From: Lacrimispora celerecrescens
GTDB lineage: Bacteria > Bacillota > Clostridia > Lachnospirales > Lachnospiraceae
NCBI RefSeq assembly: GCF_000732605.1
Contig: NZ_JPME01000013.1
Coordinates: forward strand, 174,221 to 238,220
DNA: 64,000 nt
Direction: 5' to 3'
How positions within the stretch are numbered: the stretch's first letter is position 1; each line of letters starts with the position of its first letter. The notes under the pieces are model-generated. The model was not told where the DNA came from. It made no database searches and saw only the letters and a program-made list of their open reading frames with translations. Positions 23,800-32,693 of this stretch are shown here, one piece after another. Made by a program: the position numbers and the translations under genes.

Positions 23800-25107
23800 C
23801 TAATGATTCTCATTCAATACTTTTATAGCTTCCGCAAGCTGATTGTCTTCGCTGTGCTCTATCTTGATCTTTGTTTTTAATTCCTCTTTTAAATCAACCG
23901 CTGCATCCGGCTCCAATCCTTTTCCATGGAGGTCAAAGCCGCTTGGTGTATAATAATGAGCAACAGTCATCTTAATAGCTGTACCATGGTCAAGAGGAAA
24001 CAGTGTCTGGACGATTCCTTTTCCAAAAGTTTTTGTTCCCACTAGTTTCGCCTTTCCATAGGCCTTAAGGGCTCCGGAAAATACTTCGGAGGCACTGGCT
24101 GACTGACCATTGACTAAAACAGCCATGGGCATATCTACACTATGGCCGTCAGAGGCGTAATACTGCTCTCCTGCTCCATTCTTATCCGCCATATAGACCA
24201 GAAGGGTTTTATTCTTCTTGGTTCTTACCAGATTAGGATCTCCTTCAATTACCAGATCGTCCGGAAGAATGTAATCTAGCATGGAAACCACCGCATCCAC
24301 AACTCCTCCTGGATTATTTCTCAAATCCACGATCATCTTTTCCATACCTTGTTTTTCCAGATCATCAATGGCGCTCTTAAACTGACCTGCTGTAACCGTA
24401 TCAAACTGACTGACCGATATATATCCGATATTATCTGCCAGCATCTCATGCTCCACGGTAGGAACTGTGATCTGACGGCGTTCCATGGTCATATCAATGT
24501 AGGCCCCCGTTTCCGGGCGAAGAACTGTTACGATTACCGGTGTTCCTTCTGCCCCTTTGATATGATCCTTTACCACCAGCTCCAGATCCATGCCGGTTAC
24601 TTCCTCATCGCCCACCTTATAGATTAAGTCGCCGGGCAGCATTCCTGCCTCAGCCCCAGGTGTTCCTTCAAATACTTTGGTCACCGTAATGATTCCAGTG
24701 GTCGCACTTTGGCTGACCATGACTCCGATTCCGCAATATTCTCCGGCTGTATCCTCTACTAATTTCTCATACTCGTCTGCGGTATAGTAAACCGTATAAG
24801 GGTCCTCAAGTCCATACAGCATTCCCTTGTATATCCAGTCTTCTACATTTTTCGGATCTTCATTAAAGAGATAATACTTATCGATCACGCTCTGAATCGT
24901 CTGGATTTTGGCTACGATCCGGCTCATATCCAGGTTGCCTTCCTGGTTCTCTGCCTGAGCGGATTCGGCTACCTGACCTTTTCCATCAATTGCAGCCCTG
25001 CCGATTAGAAAGATTCCCAAAGACATACCCACAATAACAAGACCTGCCAATGTGGTCAGAAGCGCACCTACTAGGGCGCCTTTCCAAAATTTATTCTTAC
25101 TTTCCAC
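23800..25107 (-). CDS. Carboxy-terminal processing protease (S41, CtpA type)
   Basis: The 435-residue protein has an N-terminal membrane anchor (LVGALLTTLAGLVIVGMSLG), a PDZ domain (residues about 120-210, GIGVMVSQSATTGIITVTKV and AGMLPGDLIYKVG) and the S41 catalytic core: IVDLRNNPGGVVDAV, the nucleophile Ser in VLVNGQSASASEVFSGAL and the general-base Lys in VGTKTFGKGIVQT. It degrades or trims extracytoplasmic proteins. GTG 25107 is preceded by AGGAG. ftsEX lie upstream in the same direction, an arrangement common in Clostridia, but here separated by 503 bp. Confidence 0.93.
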   Translation of the reverse strand: MESKNKFWKGALVGALLTTLAGLVIVGMSLGIFLIGRAAIDGKGQVAESAQAENQEGNLDMSRIVAKIQTIQSVIDKYYLFNEDPKNVEDWIYKGMLYGLEDPYTVYYTADEYEKLVEDTAGEYCGIGVMVSQSATTGIITVTKVFEGTPGAEAGMLPGDLIYKVGDEEVTGMDLELVVKDHIKGAEGTPVIVTVLRPETGAYIDMTMERRQITVPTVEHEMLADNIGYISVSQFDTVTAGQFKSAIDDLEKQGMEKMIVDLRNNPGGVVDAVVSMLDYILPDDLVIEGDPNLVRTKKNKTLLVYMADKNGAGEQYYASDGHSVDMPMAVLVNGQSASASEVFSGALKAYGKAKLVGTKTFGKGIVQTLFPLDHGTAIKMTVAHYYTPSGFDLHGKGLEPDAAVDLKEELKTKIKIEHSEDNQLAEAIKVLNENH

Positions 25108-25610
25108 TGTTATTCTCCTATCTAGCTCTTTATGGGCTTGTGCATTTCACCGGATTTACATGGAAGCTGTCTGCCTGATCTCATCATGGAGATAAGGTCC
25201 TGTGGAATATCCAGTTAACCCACATCTGCAATTACCTGCCCCTGCCATACTTCCTGCTTATATCCAAAACTGGGAGCAGAGCATATGAACGGCATTAACT
25301 TCTCGCAAGAAGAGAATTTGATATATGCCGGCAGAATAACTGTATGTAGTTATGGCCGCCGGCTTAACGCGGGCAGAGCCATATAAATTTAATATTCCCC
25401 ATACCAACCGTATTATACGTTTTTCCGGCCTGCTTCCCTGCAGCAGCATCTTTTTTCGGCTCAGAAAAGCTCTCTGGTGGGCCCCAATCTATTTCCGTAA
25501 CTGGAAAGCTGAGAATTGTTACCTTGACCGGATATTACTCTCCGGCATTTTTCTATCATATGCAGCCATGCTGCCAATATATTCCATGTTCAAAAGTTGG
25601 AATTCAGTCC
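25108..25610. other. 503-bp gap between ftsX and the protease gene
   Basis: I see no gene with a start, ribosome binding site and plausible composition here; the open frame at 25258-25449 looks accidental. In many relatives a cell-wall hydrolase gene sits between ftsX and ctp, and this stretch may be its degraded site, but I cannot align it to such a protein by eye. It should contain the protease promoter. Confidence 0.5.
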
Positions 25611-26519
25611 TTATACTTTCAGATGTTTCCGGATGGTAAAGAAGCTTACAAAAAAACCGATTCCAACGCCAAGTGTCAATGCCGTTGCCGCCATATAGGG
25701 GAATATGGCTTCCACAGGAAGGAATTGAAACAGCCCTGATAAGATGCTGAACTTTGTGACCACATATCCAACCGCGGACCGATATAGGAAATAAATAGAT
25801 ATCAGAGGAATGCAGGCACCCACCAATCCAATGATAATTCCTTCCACCACAAAGGGTGCCCGAATCATATAATTGGTTGCGCCAATTAATTTCATGATCT
25901 GGTTTTCATTTTTTCGGAAAGCCGCCGCCACGGATATGGTATTGCTGATCAGGAATATGGCCACAGCCAGCAAAACGCCGATGATCAGCATGGAAAGAAC
26001 TCCGATCACCTTATTTAAGCTATTCATTCCTTCTGCTGCTGTTTTGGAATAATTGACTTTCCTGACACCTTCAATGCCTTTTAACCAGTCAACAACCTGG
26101 TCCTGATCCACCAGATCATTTAAAAATATGGTATAAGAAGCTGAATTGGCCAGCGGGTTGTCCTCCTCAAATCCTTCCGCAAGATCCTGCATATCGCCGA
26201 AGTATTCCTGCTTCGCTTCCGCCCATGCGTCCTCTGCAGAAGTGAACGTCACTTCCTTCACGTCGTCTCTGGCTTTGATCTTATTGCCGATTTCCTTGAT
26301 CTTGTTCGCGTCCAGGCCATCATCAAAAAATACTGTGATTCCTACCGTGCTTTCTGTGTTTTTAATTACATATTGAACGTTAATAACAATGGAAAAAAAC
26401 AGGCAGAACAAAAAAATGCAGGCGGAAACCGTTGCAATGGACGCCAGAGAAAACAAAATGTTCCTGCATATATTATTTACACCTTGTTTCAGGCAATACC
26501 AAAATGTACTAATTCTCAT
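25611..26519 (-). CDS. ftsX: Cell division ABC permease FtsX
   Basis: FtsX has the expected layout: an N-terminal transmembrane helix (ILFSLASIATVSACIFLFCL), an extracellular loop (residues about 50-165, VGITVFFDDGLDANKIKEIG), then three helices in the FtsX/MacB-type domain (SMLIIGVLLAVAIFLISNTI, NENQIMKLIGATNYMIRAPF). With FtsE it transmits a signal from the divisome to wall hydrolases. It overlaps ftsE by 11 bp. No hydrolase gene follows. Confidence 0.95.
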   Translation of the reverse strand: MRISTFWYCLKQGVNNICRNILFSLASIATVSACIFLFCLFFSIVINVQYVIKNTESTVGITVFFDDGLDANKIKEIGNKIKARDDVKEVTFTSAEDAWAEAKQEYFGDMQDLAEGFEEDNPLANSASYTIFLNDLVDQDQVVDWLKGIEGVRKVNYSKTAAEGMNSLNKVIGVLSMLIIGVLLAVAIFLISNTISVAAAFRKNENQIMKLIGATNYMIRAPFVVEGIIIGLVGACIPLISIYFLYRSAVGYVVTKFSILSGLFQFLPVEAIFPYMAATALTLGVGIGFFVSFFTIRKHLKV

Positions 26520-27195
26520 ATGTATAACCGCCTTTTTTCTCGTCGCTTATGATGGTTCCACGATCCATCACAATCACCCGTTTTTTCATCCGGTCTACAA
26601 TTTCCTGGCTATGGGTGACAACGATTACTGTTGTCCCCAGCTTATTAACCTCATTTAACAGCTTCATGATCTCCATGGAGTTGTGGCCATCCAGATTACC
26701 GGTAGGCTCGTCTGCCAACAGGATTTCAGGACGGTTAATTAAAGCCCTGGCAATGGCAACACGCTGCTGCTCCCCGCCGGATAACTGCTGAGGAAAAAAC
26801 TTGTATTTTGAAGAAAGTCCCACCATCTTTAACATGGCGGGAACCGACTCTCTGATGCTTCTTGTGGATGCTCCGATTACCCGCTGCGCAAAGGCTACAT
26901 TTTCGTAGACATTCCGATCCTTTAACAGACGGAAATCCTGGAAAACCATGCCAAGCTTTCGCCGGTATTTGGGAATGAAACCTCTGGGCATTTTGCTCAG
27001 ATTCATATCATTCACAACTATTTTACCGGAGGTCGGTTCCACTTCTTTTAACAGCATTTTTAAAAGAGTGGATTTGCCTGAACCGCTGCGGCCAATGATA
27101 AAAACGAATTCCCCGTCCTCAATGGTCATGCTGACATTACGCAGCGCTTTATTTCCGGCCTCATATGTTTTGCTTACGTTCCATAGTTCAATCAT
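26509..27195 (-). CDS. ftsE: Cell division ATP-binding protein FtsE
   Basis: The 228-residue ABC ATPase has Walker [16 protein letters not shown], signature [16 protein letters not shown] and Walker [13 protein letters not shown], with the FtsE-typical start [20 protein letters not shown]. It energises FtsX. AGAGGA lies just before ATG 27195. A run of 11 C (minus strand) occurs 42-52 bp upstream in the leader. Confidence 0.96.
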   Translation of the reverse strand: MIELWNVSKTYEAGNKALRNVSMTIEDGEFVFIIGRSGSGKSTLLKMLLKEVEPTSGKIVVNDMNLSKMPRGFIPKYRRKLGMVFQDFRLLKDRNVYENVAFAQRVIGASTRSIRESVPAMLKMVGLSSKYKFFPQQLSGGEQQRVAIARALINRPEILLADEPTGNLDGHNSMEIMKLLNEVNKLGTTVIVVTHSQEIVDRMKKRVIVMDRGTIISDEKKGGYTYEN

Positions 27196-27236
27196 TTCAG
27201 TCCTCTAATATTTGTGCTTTGATTACTTTTGCGTTT

Positions 27237-27247
27237 GGGGGGGGGGG
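27237..27247. repeat. G11 homopolymer tract
   Basis: Eleven consecutive G on the plus strand, i.e. C11 in the probable ftsE leader. Such tracts are prone to length change by slippage. Confidence 0.9.
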
Positions 27248-27326
27248 AATAAAAATTAGGCCCTTGACCCCGCAGTGTAACCTCGATTGCGCTTCGCTCC
27301 ATCTCGGTTTACGGGCTTCGCCCTAT

Positions 27327-27391
27327 GAAAAGGGGCAGCTATACAACTGCTTTTGTGCAAGCACAACGCAGCTGTATAGCTGCCCCTTTTC
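27327..27391. terminator. Large inverted repeat / terminator after the CdaR-like gene
   Basis: AAAAGGGGCAGCTATACA (27328-27345) pairs with TGTATAGCTGCCCCTTTT (27373-27390), extended inward by CTGC/GCAG. The stem is unusually long. It lies 20 bp after the stop of the regulator gene and before ftsE. Confidence 0.75.
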
Positions 27392-27410
27392 GCACTGCTC
27401 ATAGCCAGCG

Positions 27411-28499
27411 TTAATAGTCTTGATTTTCCATATATTTCATGTATTTTACTACCATCAAGGCAATCTTAAATGTGATGGCATCTTCAAATACGCGCAGGTC
27501 CAGACCGGTACTCTTCTGAAGCTTGTCCAGACGGTAAACAAGGGTATTTCTGTGAATATAAAGCTGTCTTGATGTCTCTGAAACATTTAAGCTGTTTTCA
27601 AAGAATTTATTAATTGTTGTCAATGTTTCATCATCAAAATCATCCGGTGACTTTCCATCGAAAATCTCTTTGATGAACATGCGGCATAAAGGCAGCGGAA
27701 GCTGATAAATCAGACGTCCGATTCCCAGTTTACTATAGGCAACCACATTTTTATTGCTATAGAAAATCTTACCAACATCCATAGCCATCTTAGCTTCCTT
27801 ATAAGATCTGGAAACTTCTTTGATTTCGCTTACAATTGTACCAAATGCAATATGGACCTGAGTCATTGCCTCGGTATTAAGCATGTCTAAAACAGTGTTG
27901 GCGGTCTTCTCCAAATCCTCGTAAGTTTCGCCTTCTTTTACTTCCTTAACGAGAATGATGTTCTTCTCATCAACGGCAGTAACAAAATCTTTGGTCTTTG
28001 CAGCAAATAAGTTGCGGACTGTCTCCAGTGCATTCACATCTTTTTCATGCTGGGTTTCAATAATGAATACGACCCTCTTGATATTTGTTTCAATATGAAG
28101 CTTCTTTGCCCTGTTGTAGATATCCACCAAAAGCAGATTGTCAAGCAATAAGTTCTTAATGAAGTTATCCTTGTCAAATCTTTCTTTATACGCAACAAGC
28201 AGGCTCTGAATCTGGAAAGCGGCCAGCTTGCCGACCATATAAACATCATCACTTCCACCTTTTGCGAGAAGAATGTATTCTAACTGGTGCTCATCTAACA
28301 CTTTAAAAAACTGATATCCCTGGATTACCTGGCTGTCGGCCGGAGAATCCACGAACGCCAGGATTGAACTTTCATAATCTTCCGCATCAGGAAATGTGGT
28401 TGCCAGTACCTTTCCTTCTGTATCACAAATACACAGATCAATTCTCGTAATCCCTTTTAATCCTTCAATGGTTGTTTGAAGTATTTGATTCGAAATCAT
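27411..28499 (-). CDS. CdaR/PucR-type transcriptional regulator
   Basis: The 362-residue protein has an N-terminal sensory region (QTTIEGLKGITRIDLCICDT), a middle GGDEF-like CdaR domain (residues about 140-260) and the C-terminal PucR HTH (FFENSLNVSETSRQLYIHRN followed by TLVYRLDKLQKSTGLDLR). Members respond to sugar diacids, purine breakdown products or amino acids. Here the next leftward-transcribed gene upstream is the sugar ATPase MsmK, so a role in carbon control is plausible. The ligand cannot be read from sequence. Confidence 0.88.
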   Translation of the reverse strand: MISNQILQTTIEGLKGITRIDLCICDTEGKVLATTFPDAEDYESSILAFVDSPADSQVIQGYQFFKVLDEHQLEYILLAKGGSDDVYMVGKLAAFQIQSLLVAYKERFDKDNFIKNLLLDNLLLVDIYNRAKKLHIETNIKRVVFIIETQHEKDVNALETVRNLFAAKTKDFVTAVDEKNIILVKEVKEGETYEDLEKTANTVLDMLNTEAMTQVHIAFGTIVSEIKEVSRSYKEAKMAMDVGKIFYSNKNVVAYSKLGIGRLIYQLPLPLCRMFIKEIFDGKSPDDFDDETLTTINKFFENSLNVSETSRQLYIHRNTLVYRLDKLQKSTGLDLRVFEDAITFKIALMVVKYMKYMENQDY

Positions 28500-28550
28500 G
28501 GCATATTCTCCTTTTTCGTAAATTTACCTTATTATATATTAAAGCAAAAA

Positions 28551-28585
28551 GAAAAAAAAAGCAAGCGGGTAGAATAACCGCTTGC
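28551..28585 (-). terminator. Terminator after msmK
   Basis: GCAAGCGG (28561-28568) pairs with CCGCTTGC (28578-28585). On the minus strand a long T-run follows. It separates the sugar ATPase from the regulator downstream. Confidence 0.85.
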
Positions 28586-28602
28586 TTAAAATTTCATAAA
28601 TT

Positions 28603-29715
28603 TTAGTTTAAAACGACGATTTCTGTGTCTTTATCGAATACATGGATCTTTGTTAAGTCAAGAGCCAGCTTAATTGTATCCCCAGGTCTTGCTGTTGTAC
28701 GAGGATTTACTCTTGCAGTAAAGTTTACATCTTCCACATCAAAGTATAAGTAAACTTCAGCACCTAACAACTCATAAACTCTGATCGTAGCGTCAATAAC
28801 GCTTTCTGGAGAAGATGTAAGGAAAGCTTCCTCATCATGTAAATCTTCCGGACGAATGCCTAAGACTACAGTCTTTCCGATATAGCCGGCATCTTCTAAT
28901 TTTTTCGCTTTTCCTTCTGGAAGAGCGATTGTATTTCCGCCAAATGTTAAAGTAACGTCGTTTCCTCTCTTAGCTACAGTAGCTTCGATTAAGTTCATCT
29001 GAGGAGCGCCGATAAATCCTGCAACAAATTTATTACCTGGCTTATCGTATAAGTTCTGAGGAGAGTCAACCTGCTGGATCACGCCATCCTTCATAACTAC
29101 GATTCTGGTACCAAGTGTCATAGCCTCTGTCTGGTCATGAGTTACGTAGATAATGGTTGCCTGAAGTCTCTGATGCAGTTTGGAAATCTCAATACGCATC
29201 TGGCCTCTCAGCTTTGCATCAAGGTTGGATAACGGCTCATCCATTAAGAATACTTTCGGGTTACGTACAATAGCACGTCCCATGGCAACACGCTGTCTTT
29301 GTCCACCAGATAAAGCCTTTGGTTTACGGTCTAATAAATGCTCAAGATCAAGGATTCTTGCAGCTTCATGAACCAGCTTATCAATTTCATCCTTTGGAGT
29401 TTTTCTCAGCTTCAGGCCAAACGCCATGTTATCAAATACTGTCATATGAGGATACAGAGCGTAGTTCTGGAATACCATTGCGATATCTCTGTCTTTTGGC
29501 TCTACATCATTCATTAATTTTCCGTCAATGTAAAGCTCTCCAGAAGAAATGTCTTCCAGGCCTGCAATCATACGGAGAGTTGTGGATTTACCGCATCCAG
29601 ATGGTCCTACGAAAATGACGAACTCCTTATCAGCAATATCCAGATTAAAATCCTTAACTGCTTCAAATCCATTAGGATATTTCTTGACGATGTTTTTCAG
29701 TGATAAACTAGCCAT
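28603..29715 (-). CDS. Sugar ABC transporter ATPase, MsmK/UgpC type
   Basis: The 370-residue ATPase has Walker A GPSGCGKSTTLRMIAG, signature LSGGQRQRVAMGRAIV, Walker B KVFLMDEPLSNLDAKL and the C-terminal TOBE/OB regulatory region typical of MsmK, MalK and UgpC. No permease or binding-protein gene is next to it. The two CUT1 importers at 39-43 kb and 47.6-51 kb lack ATPases, so this orphan motor probably powers both, as MsmK does for several importers in streptococci and Bacillus. Good AGGAGG before ATG 29715; a terminator follows. Confidence 0.95.
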   Translation of the reverse strand: MASLSLKNIVKKYPNGFEAVKDFNLDIADKEFVIFVGPSGCGKSTTLRMIAGLEDISSGELYIDGKLMNDVEPKDRDIAMVFQNYALYPHMTVFDNMAFGLKLRKTPKDEIDKLVHEAARILDLEHLLDRKPKALSGGQRQRVAMGRAIVRNPKVFLMDEPLSNLDAKLRGQMRIEISKLHQRLQATIIYVTHDQTEAMTLGTRIVVMKDGVIQQVDSPQNLYDKPGNKFVAGFIGAPQMNLIEATVAKRGNDVTLTFGGNTIALPEGKAKKLEDAGYIGKTVVLGIRPEDLHDEEAFLTSSPESVIDATIRVYELLGAEVYLYFDVEDVNFTARVNPRTTARPGDTIKLALDLTKIHVFDKDTEIVVLN

Positions 29716-30035
29716 CTTACTAATCCTCCTAAAATAAAATGTTTATACTCTGATTTAAACCAGCAGCTTTCTTTGCTGCGGCCCTTGTTCTGAAACAATC
29801 ATACATGAATTATTTTTCTTTTACCATATTGTTATTTACCAAAATACATTTCTGGCTTTTGGCTAATTTGTATAACGGGTTTTAAAAGTGACTGAAACGT
29901 CAAAATATCAAGAGAAACGCTCCAATATTTCTGTTTATATTCGATAAGCATACCGTATTTACGCCCTGTTTTAGTCAGAAATCACAAGACGGCGCCAATA
30001 TTTTTGGCACCGTCTTGTAAATCTTATACGTGATT
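29716..30035. other. msmK leader and methyltransferase terminator
   Basis: The region contains a hairpin CAGCAGCTTTCTTTGCTGCGG near 29761-29781 in the msmK leader and, at 29985-30017, the stem CAAGACGG/CCGTCTTG that terminates the leftward methyltransferase gene. I could not assign a clear promoter. Confidence 0.6.
29985..30017 (-). terminator. Terminator after the methyltransferase gene
   Basis: CAAGACGG (29985-29992) pairs with CCGTCTTG (30010-30017), with an inner GCC/GGC. It lies 18 bp after the stop codon. Confidence 0.7.
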
Positions 30036-30620
30036 TTATTGTTTTCTTACAAGAACGTTCAGCCATCTATCGTCAGAATGACCAGAACGAACATCCTCTG
30101 TTTCCCAAAGCTTTACGATCTCAAACCGTCCGTTATCTCTTAAGAGTTCTGAGATGGAATCTGCCGTAAAGTCACAGAAATACCGTTTTCCTCTGAATCC
30201 TTCATAATCTCCAAGTTTAAAAGACATATAAAGGATTCCCTTATCATTTAAGGCCCTTGCTATCTTTGTAAGAATGTCAGACAGTTCCTTCTTTGGAGTG
30301 TGAAGTAAGGATGCGCATGCCCAGATTCCATCAAACACATTATCAAAATCTACTTGTTCAAATGTCATCTGAAGCACTTCAAGACCGGTATGGATTTCTG
30401 CCAGCTTACACATCTCTTCCGATGCATCAAGCGGTGTCACATCATATCCCAGTTCATAGAAAGACAGGCTGTCCCTGCCTGATCCGCAGCCTAAGTCCAG
30501 AATCGTATCACCTTCTTTCAGAAGATCCAGGAATTCCTTCATAATTCCCGACATATCCTGGTTCACCGTTTCTTCAAATTCCTTTGCCGCATACTTATTA
30601 TAATAGTCTATCGAGTCCAA
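30036..30620 (-). CDS. Class I SAM-dependent methyltransferase
   Basis: The 194-residue protein has motif I ILDLGCGSGRDSLSFYELGY, an acidic post-I residue (VTPLDASEEMC), and DGIWACASLLHTPKKELSDI as motif IV region. This is the Methyltransf_11/25 type that acts on small molecules; substrate unknown. The gene lies 28 bp after cvfB in the same direction and is probably co-transcribed with it and the thioesterase. Confidence 0.88.
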   Translation of the reverse strand: MDSIDYYNKYAAKEFEETVNQDMSGIMKEFLDLLKEGDTILDLGCGSGRDSLSFYELGYDVTPLDASEEMCKLAEIHTGLEVLQMTFEQVDFDNVFDGIWACASLLHTPKKELSDILTKIARALNDKGILYMSFKLGDYEGFRGKRYFCDFTADSISELLRDNGRFEIVKLWETEDVRSGHSDDRWLNVLVRKQ

Positions 30621-30648
30621 AATAATCCTCCTGTTATCCTTTTACCCG

Positions 30649-31488
30649 TTATCTGATTCTCTCAATTTTACTTTCTGTTATCCGGACTTTTCCTTCTTTC
30701 AGGAGATGCCCGATTGCACGTTTAAATGCATTCTTACTCATAGAAAACTCCCGCTTGATGATCTCCGGATCCGCCTTATCAGTAAACGGCAGGCTTCCGT
30801 CAAACTGTGTTTCTATGATCTCAAGAACCTTGGCTGAATCCGTATCCATTTGGATATAAGCCTTCTGTCTGGGACTTAAATCCAGTTTTCCGTCTTCTCT
30901 TACCTTAATTACCCGTGCCGTTACTTCATCGCCTTCCCGATAGTTTTCAAAAACTTCTTTCCGGGGAATCAGTCCGTAATACTTATGATCTACCGCTACA
31001 AAGGCTCCCAGGGTTTCATTGATTTCATAAATAATTCCGGTCACCTGATCATCCTTCTTATAAGGCGACTGATTGCTCATATAGGAATATACCCTCATAG
31101 TAGCTGCCAGACGTTTGCTTTTATCAATGTAAAGTGCCACCAGCACCTTCTCTCCCTGCTTTACCTTATGGGTCTGCTCTTTAAAAGGAAGAAGCAGATC
31201 CTTTTCAAGTCCCATATCGAGAAATGCACCGATTTTCCCAACTTCCTTTACTTGAAGCACAGCCGTTTCGCCTGCCTGAAGTTTCGGCGTTGCAGTCGTG
31301 GCGATCAACCGGTCTTCCGAATCCTTATAGATAAATACAGGGATACTTTCTCCAGGTCCGGCTCCCTCCGGCACCTGTTTTTTGGGTAGTAGTACGGAAA
31401 CCTCACTTCCTGCATCCTCACCCACATAAACGCCGAACTCCTTGACCCTCTGTACTACCAGGGTCTGCATCTTTCCTAATTCAATCAT
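30649..31488 (-). CDS. CvfB family S1 RNA-binding protein
   Basis: The 279-residue protein contains S1-like OB folds: MIELGKMQTLVVQRVKEFGV, KVGKIGAFLDMGLEKDLLLPF, ETLGAFVAVDHKYYGLIP with VTARVIKVREDGKLDLSPRQ, then a winged-helix C-terminus (FSMSKNAFKRAIGHLLKEGK). This is the CvfB/YitL layout, an RNA-binding regulator of virulence genes in staphylococci. ATG 31488 follows GAGAGGATG; it starts one base after the thioesterase stop. Confidence 0.9.
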   Translation of the reverse strand: MIELGKMQTLVVQRVKEFGVYVGEDAGSEVSVLLPKKQVPEGAGPGESIPVFIYKDSEDRLIATTATPKLQAGETAVLQVKEVGKIGAFLDMGLEKDLLLPFKEQTHKVKQGEKVLVALYIDKSKRLAATMRVYSYMSNQSPYKKDDQVTGIIYEINETLGAFVAVDHKYYGLIPRKEVFENYREGDEVTARVIKVREDGKLDLSPRQKAYIQMDTDSAKVLEIIETQFDGSLPFTDKADPEIIKREFSMSKNAFKRAIGHLLKEGKVRITESKIERIR

Positions 31489-31489
31489 G

Positions 31490-32215
31490 TTACATCCTCT
31501 CTGCTGTTCCCCGCAGCCAAATGACTGCGTAAGCTGCTCCCCCTTCATCACACAGGGAAACCGTATATCCTTCCTCTGTCCGGCTTATGCGGGGATAAAC
31601 TACATCTCCAAAGACTGCTGCTTTTTTATATTCCACTCTCAGTTCGGAAACCTCCATCTCATCCGGAAGCACCTCCCTGGCAATCTCCACATATTGAGCG
31701 TTATTGACATGATGGTTCGTGTCAATATAATGCTTTCCAATGGTAACCGGCTCTGTTTCTTCATATTCCTCCGGCAATTGGATCTTACGGGAAGCATAGT
31801 CCATGGAAAGGCGTTCTTCATTGCCGTTTCCATATCCCCGGAGATCTTCCGGTTCAATTTTAACTGGACGCCCTTTTTCCGTATCAAACAAAAACCATAC
31901 GGAATTAGCCCTTACTAGGTATTCTCCGGCCTTATCACATATGGTGAAATTCCGGTATCCGTAAAATCCCTTAAAGTCATATGGCCAGGTACCTACCACG
32001 ATCTCCTCCCCCAGCACGGGATAACGATCCACCACGATCTGCCAGGAGGAGAGCCACCAGGCTTTATGACGGTCTGTTAAGTAAGAAATCCCAAGACCAA
32101 TATCCTCAGATTGAAACGTAGAGCAATCCTGAAGATAATTCATAATACCTGTTAAAGTCAGTCTTCCGCACTCATCTGTTTCACTGTAGCGTACCCTGCT
32201 GCCAAATGTATACAT
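31490..32215 (-). CDS. Acyl-ACP thioesterase
   Basis: The 241-residue protein begins MYTFGSRVRYSETDECGRLT and has the double hot-dog layout of FatA/FatB-like bacterial thioesterases: LSSWQIVVDRYPVLGEEIVV and GTWPYDFKGFYGYRNF, then IDTNHHVNNAQYVEIA carrying the N-x-H catalytic block. It releases fatty acids from acyl carrier protein. ATG 32215 is preceded by GAGAGGTG. It is the first gene of the leftward cvfB-methyltransferase operon. Confidence 0.92.
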   Translation of the reverse strand: MYTFGSRVRYSETDECGRLTLTGIMNYLQDCSTFQSEDIGLGISYLTDRHKAWWLSSWQIVVDRYPVLGEEIVVGTWPYDFKGFYGYRNFTICDKAGEYLVRANSVWFLFDTEKGRPVKIEPEDLRGYGNGNEERLSMDYASRKIQLPEEYEETEPVTIGKHYIDTNHHVNNAQYVEIAREVLPDEMEVSELRVEYKKAAVFGDVVYPRISRTEEGYTVSLCDEGGAAYAVIWLRGTAERM

Positions 32216-32358
32216 TACACACCTCTCATCAAAATTATATAACATTATAAAGCATTTTTATGCTCTTGTCCAGATAAACCAGAAAGAACTCTGCCCCGGT
32301 TTCCCGAGAAATTCTATCAAATAGGAAAGCTTTAACAATAAGTTAACAACCGGTAATA

Positions 32359-32390
32359 CAAAAAACGGAACCTTATAGGGTTCCGTTTTT
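32359..32390. terminator. Terminator downstream of tRNA-Gln copy 1
   Basis: AAAACGGAACC (32361-32371) pairs with GGTTCCGTTTT (32379-32389). The A-run at left makes it a terminator for the minus-strand tRNA; it can act in both directions. Confidence 0.85.
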
Positions 32391-32394
32391 CAGA

Positions 32395-32467
32395 CTGGGC
32401 TACAAGGATTCGAACCTTGAAAATGACGGAGTCAGAGTCCGTTGCCTTACCATTTGGCGATAGCCAA
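32395..32467 (-). tRNA. tRNA-Gln(CTG), copy 1, with acceptor mismatch
   Basis: The minus strand folds as a tRNA with anticodon stem ACGGA/TCCGT, loop CTCTGAC (anticodon CTG) and T-arm CAAGG-TTCGAAT-CCTTG. Copies 2 and 3 start TGGGCTA, but here the 5' end reads TTGGCTA, leaving a T-C mismatch at 2-71. The CCA end is not encoded. The 5' flank differs from the other two copies. Confidence 0.9.
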
Positions 32468-32573
32468 AAAACTAATTTTTTACCGCTAGTTTCATATTCT
32501 ATCACAGCTATCGCCATATTTCAACACAAAAAACTAAAGTTTTTATAGAAACTATAAATTTAAGACCGGTTAA

Positions 32574-32616
32574 ATCATGGAAAGGCAGCCTTATTAAGCT
32601 GCTACCTTTCCATGAT
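32574..32616 (-). terminator. Long hairpin after island A operon
   Basis: ATCATGGAAAGG with GCAGC pairs with GCTGC and CCTTTCCATGAT (outer arms 32574-32585 and 32605-32616). It lies after the last gene of the island A operon. The following T-run is short (TTTAA), so termination strength is uncertain. Confidence 0.55.
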
Positions 32617-32693
32617 GTCTTGTATGATCCTGTATTCTTTTTTTGGATTCCGGTCATTTTAGGTTGTGATATTAAGGATAAGCGTCATGAGAA

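Noticed and set aside
25258..25449. 63-codon open frame between ftsX and the protease
   Set aside because: No ribosome binding site, no family resemblance, and codon use unlike the neighbours.
29716..30035. Riboswitch in the msmK leader
   Set aside because: Only one simple hairpin is visible and no known aptamer pattern; I could not support it.
32332..32517. Open frame across tRNA-Gln copy 1 (and similar frames at 45236-45451 and 55621-55803)
   Set aside because: They read through the tRNA genes; the same peptide segment appears from the first two only because the tRNA sequence is shared. No ribosome binding sites.
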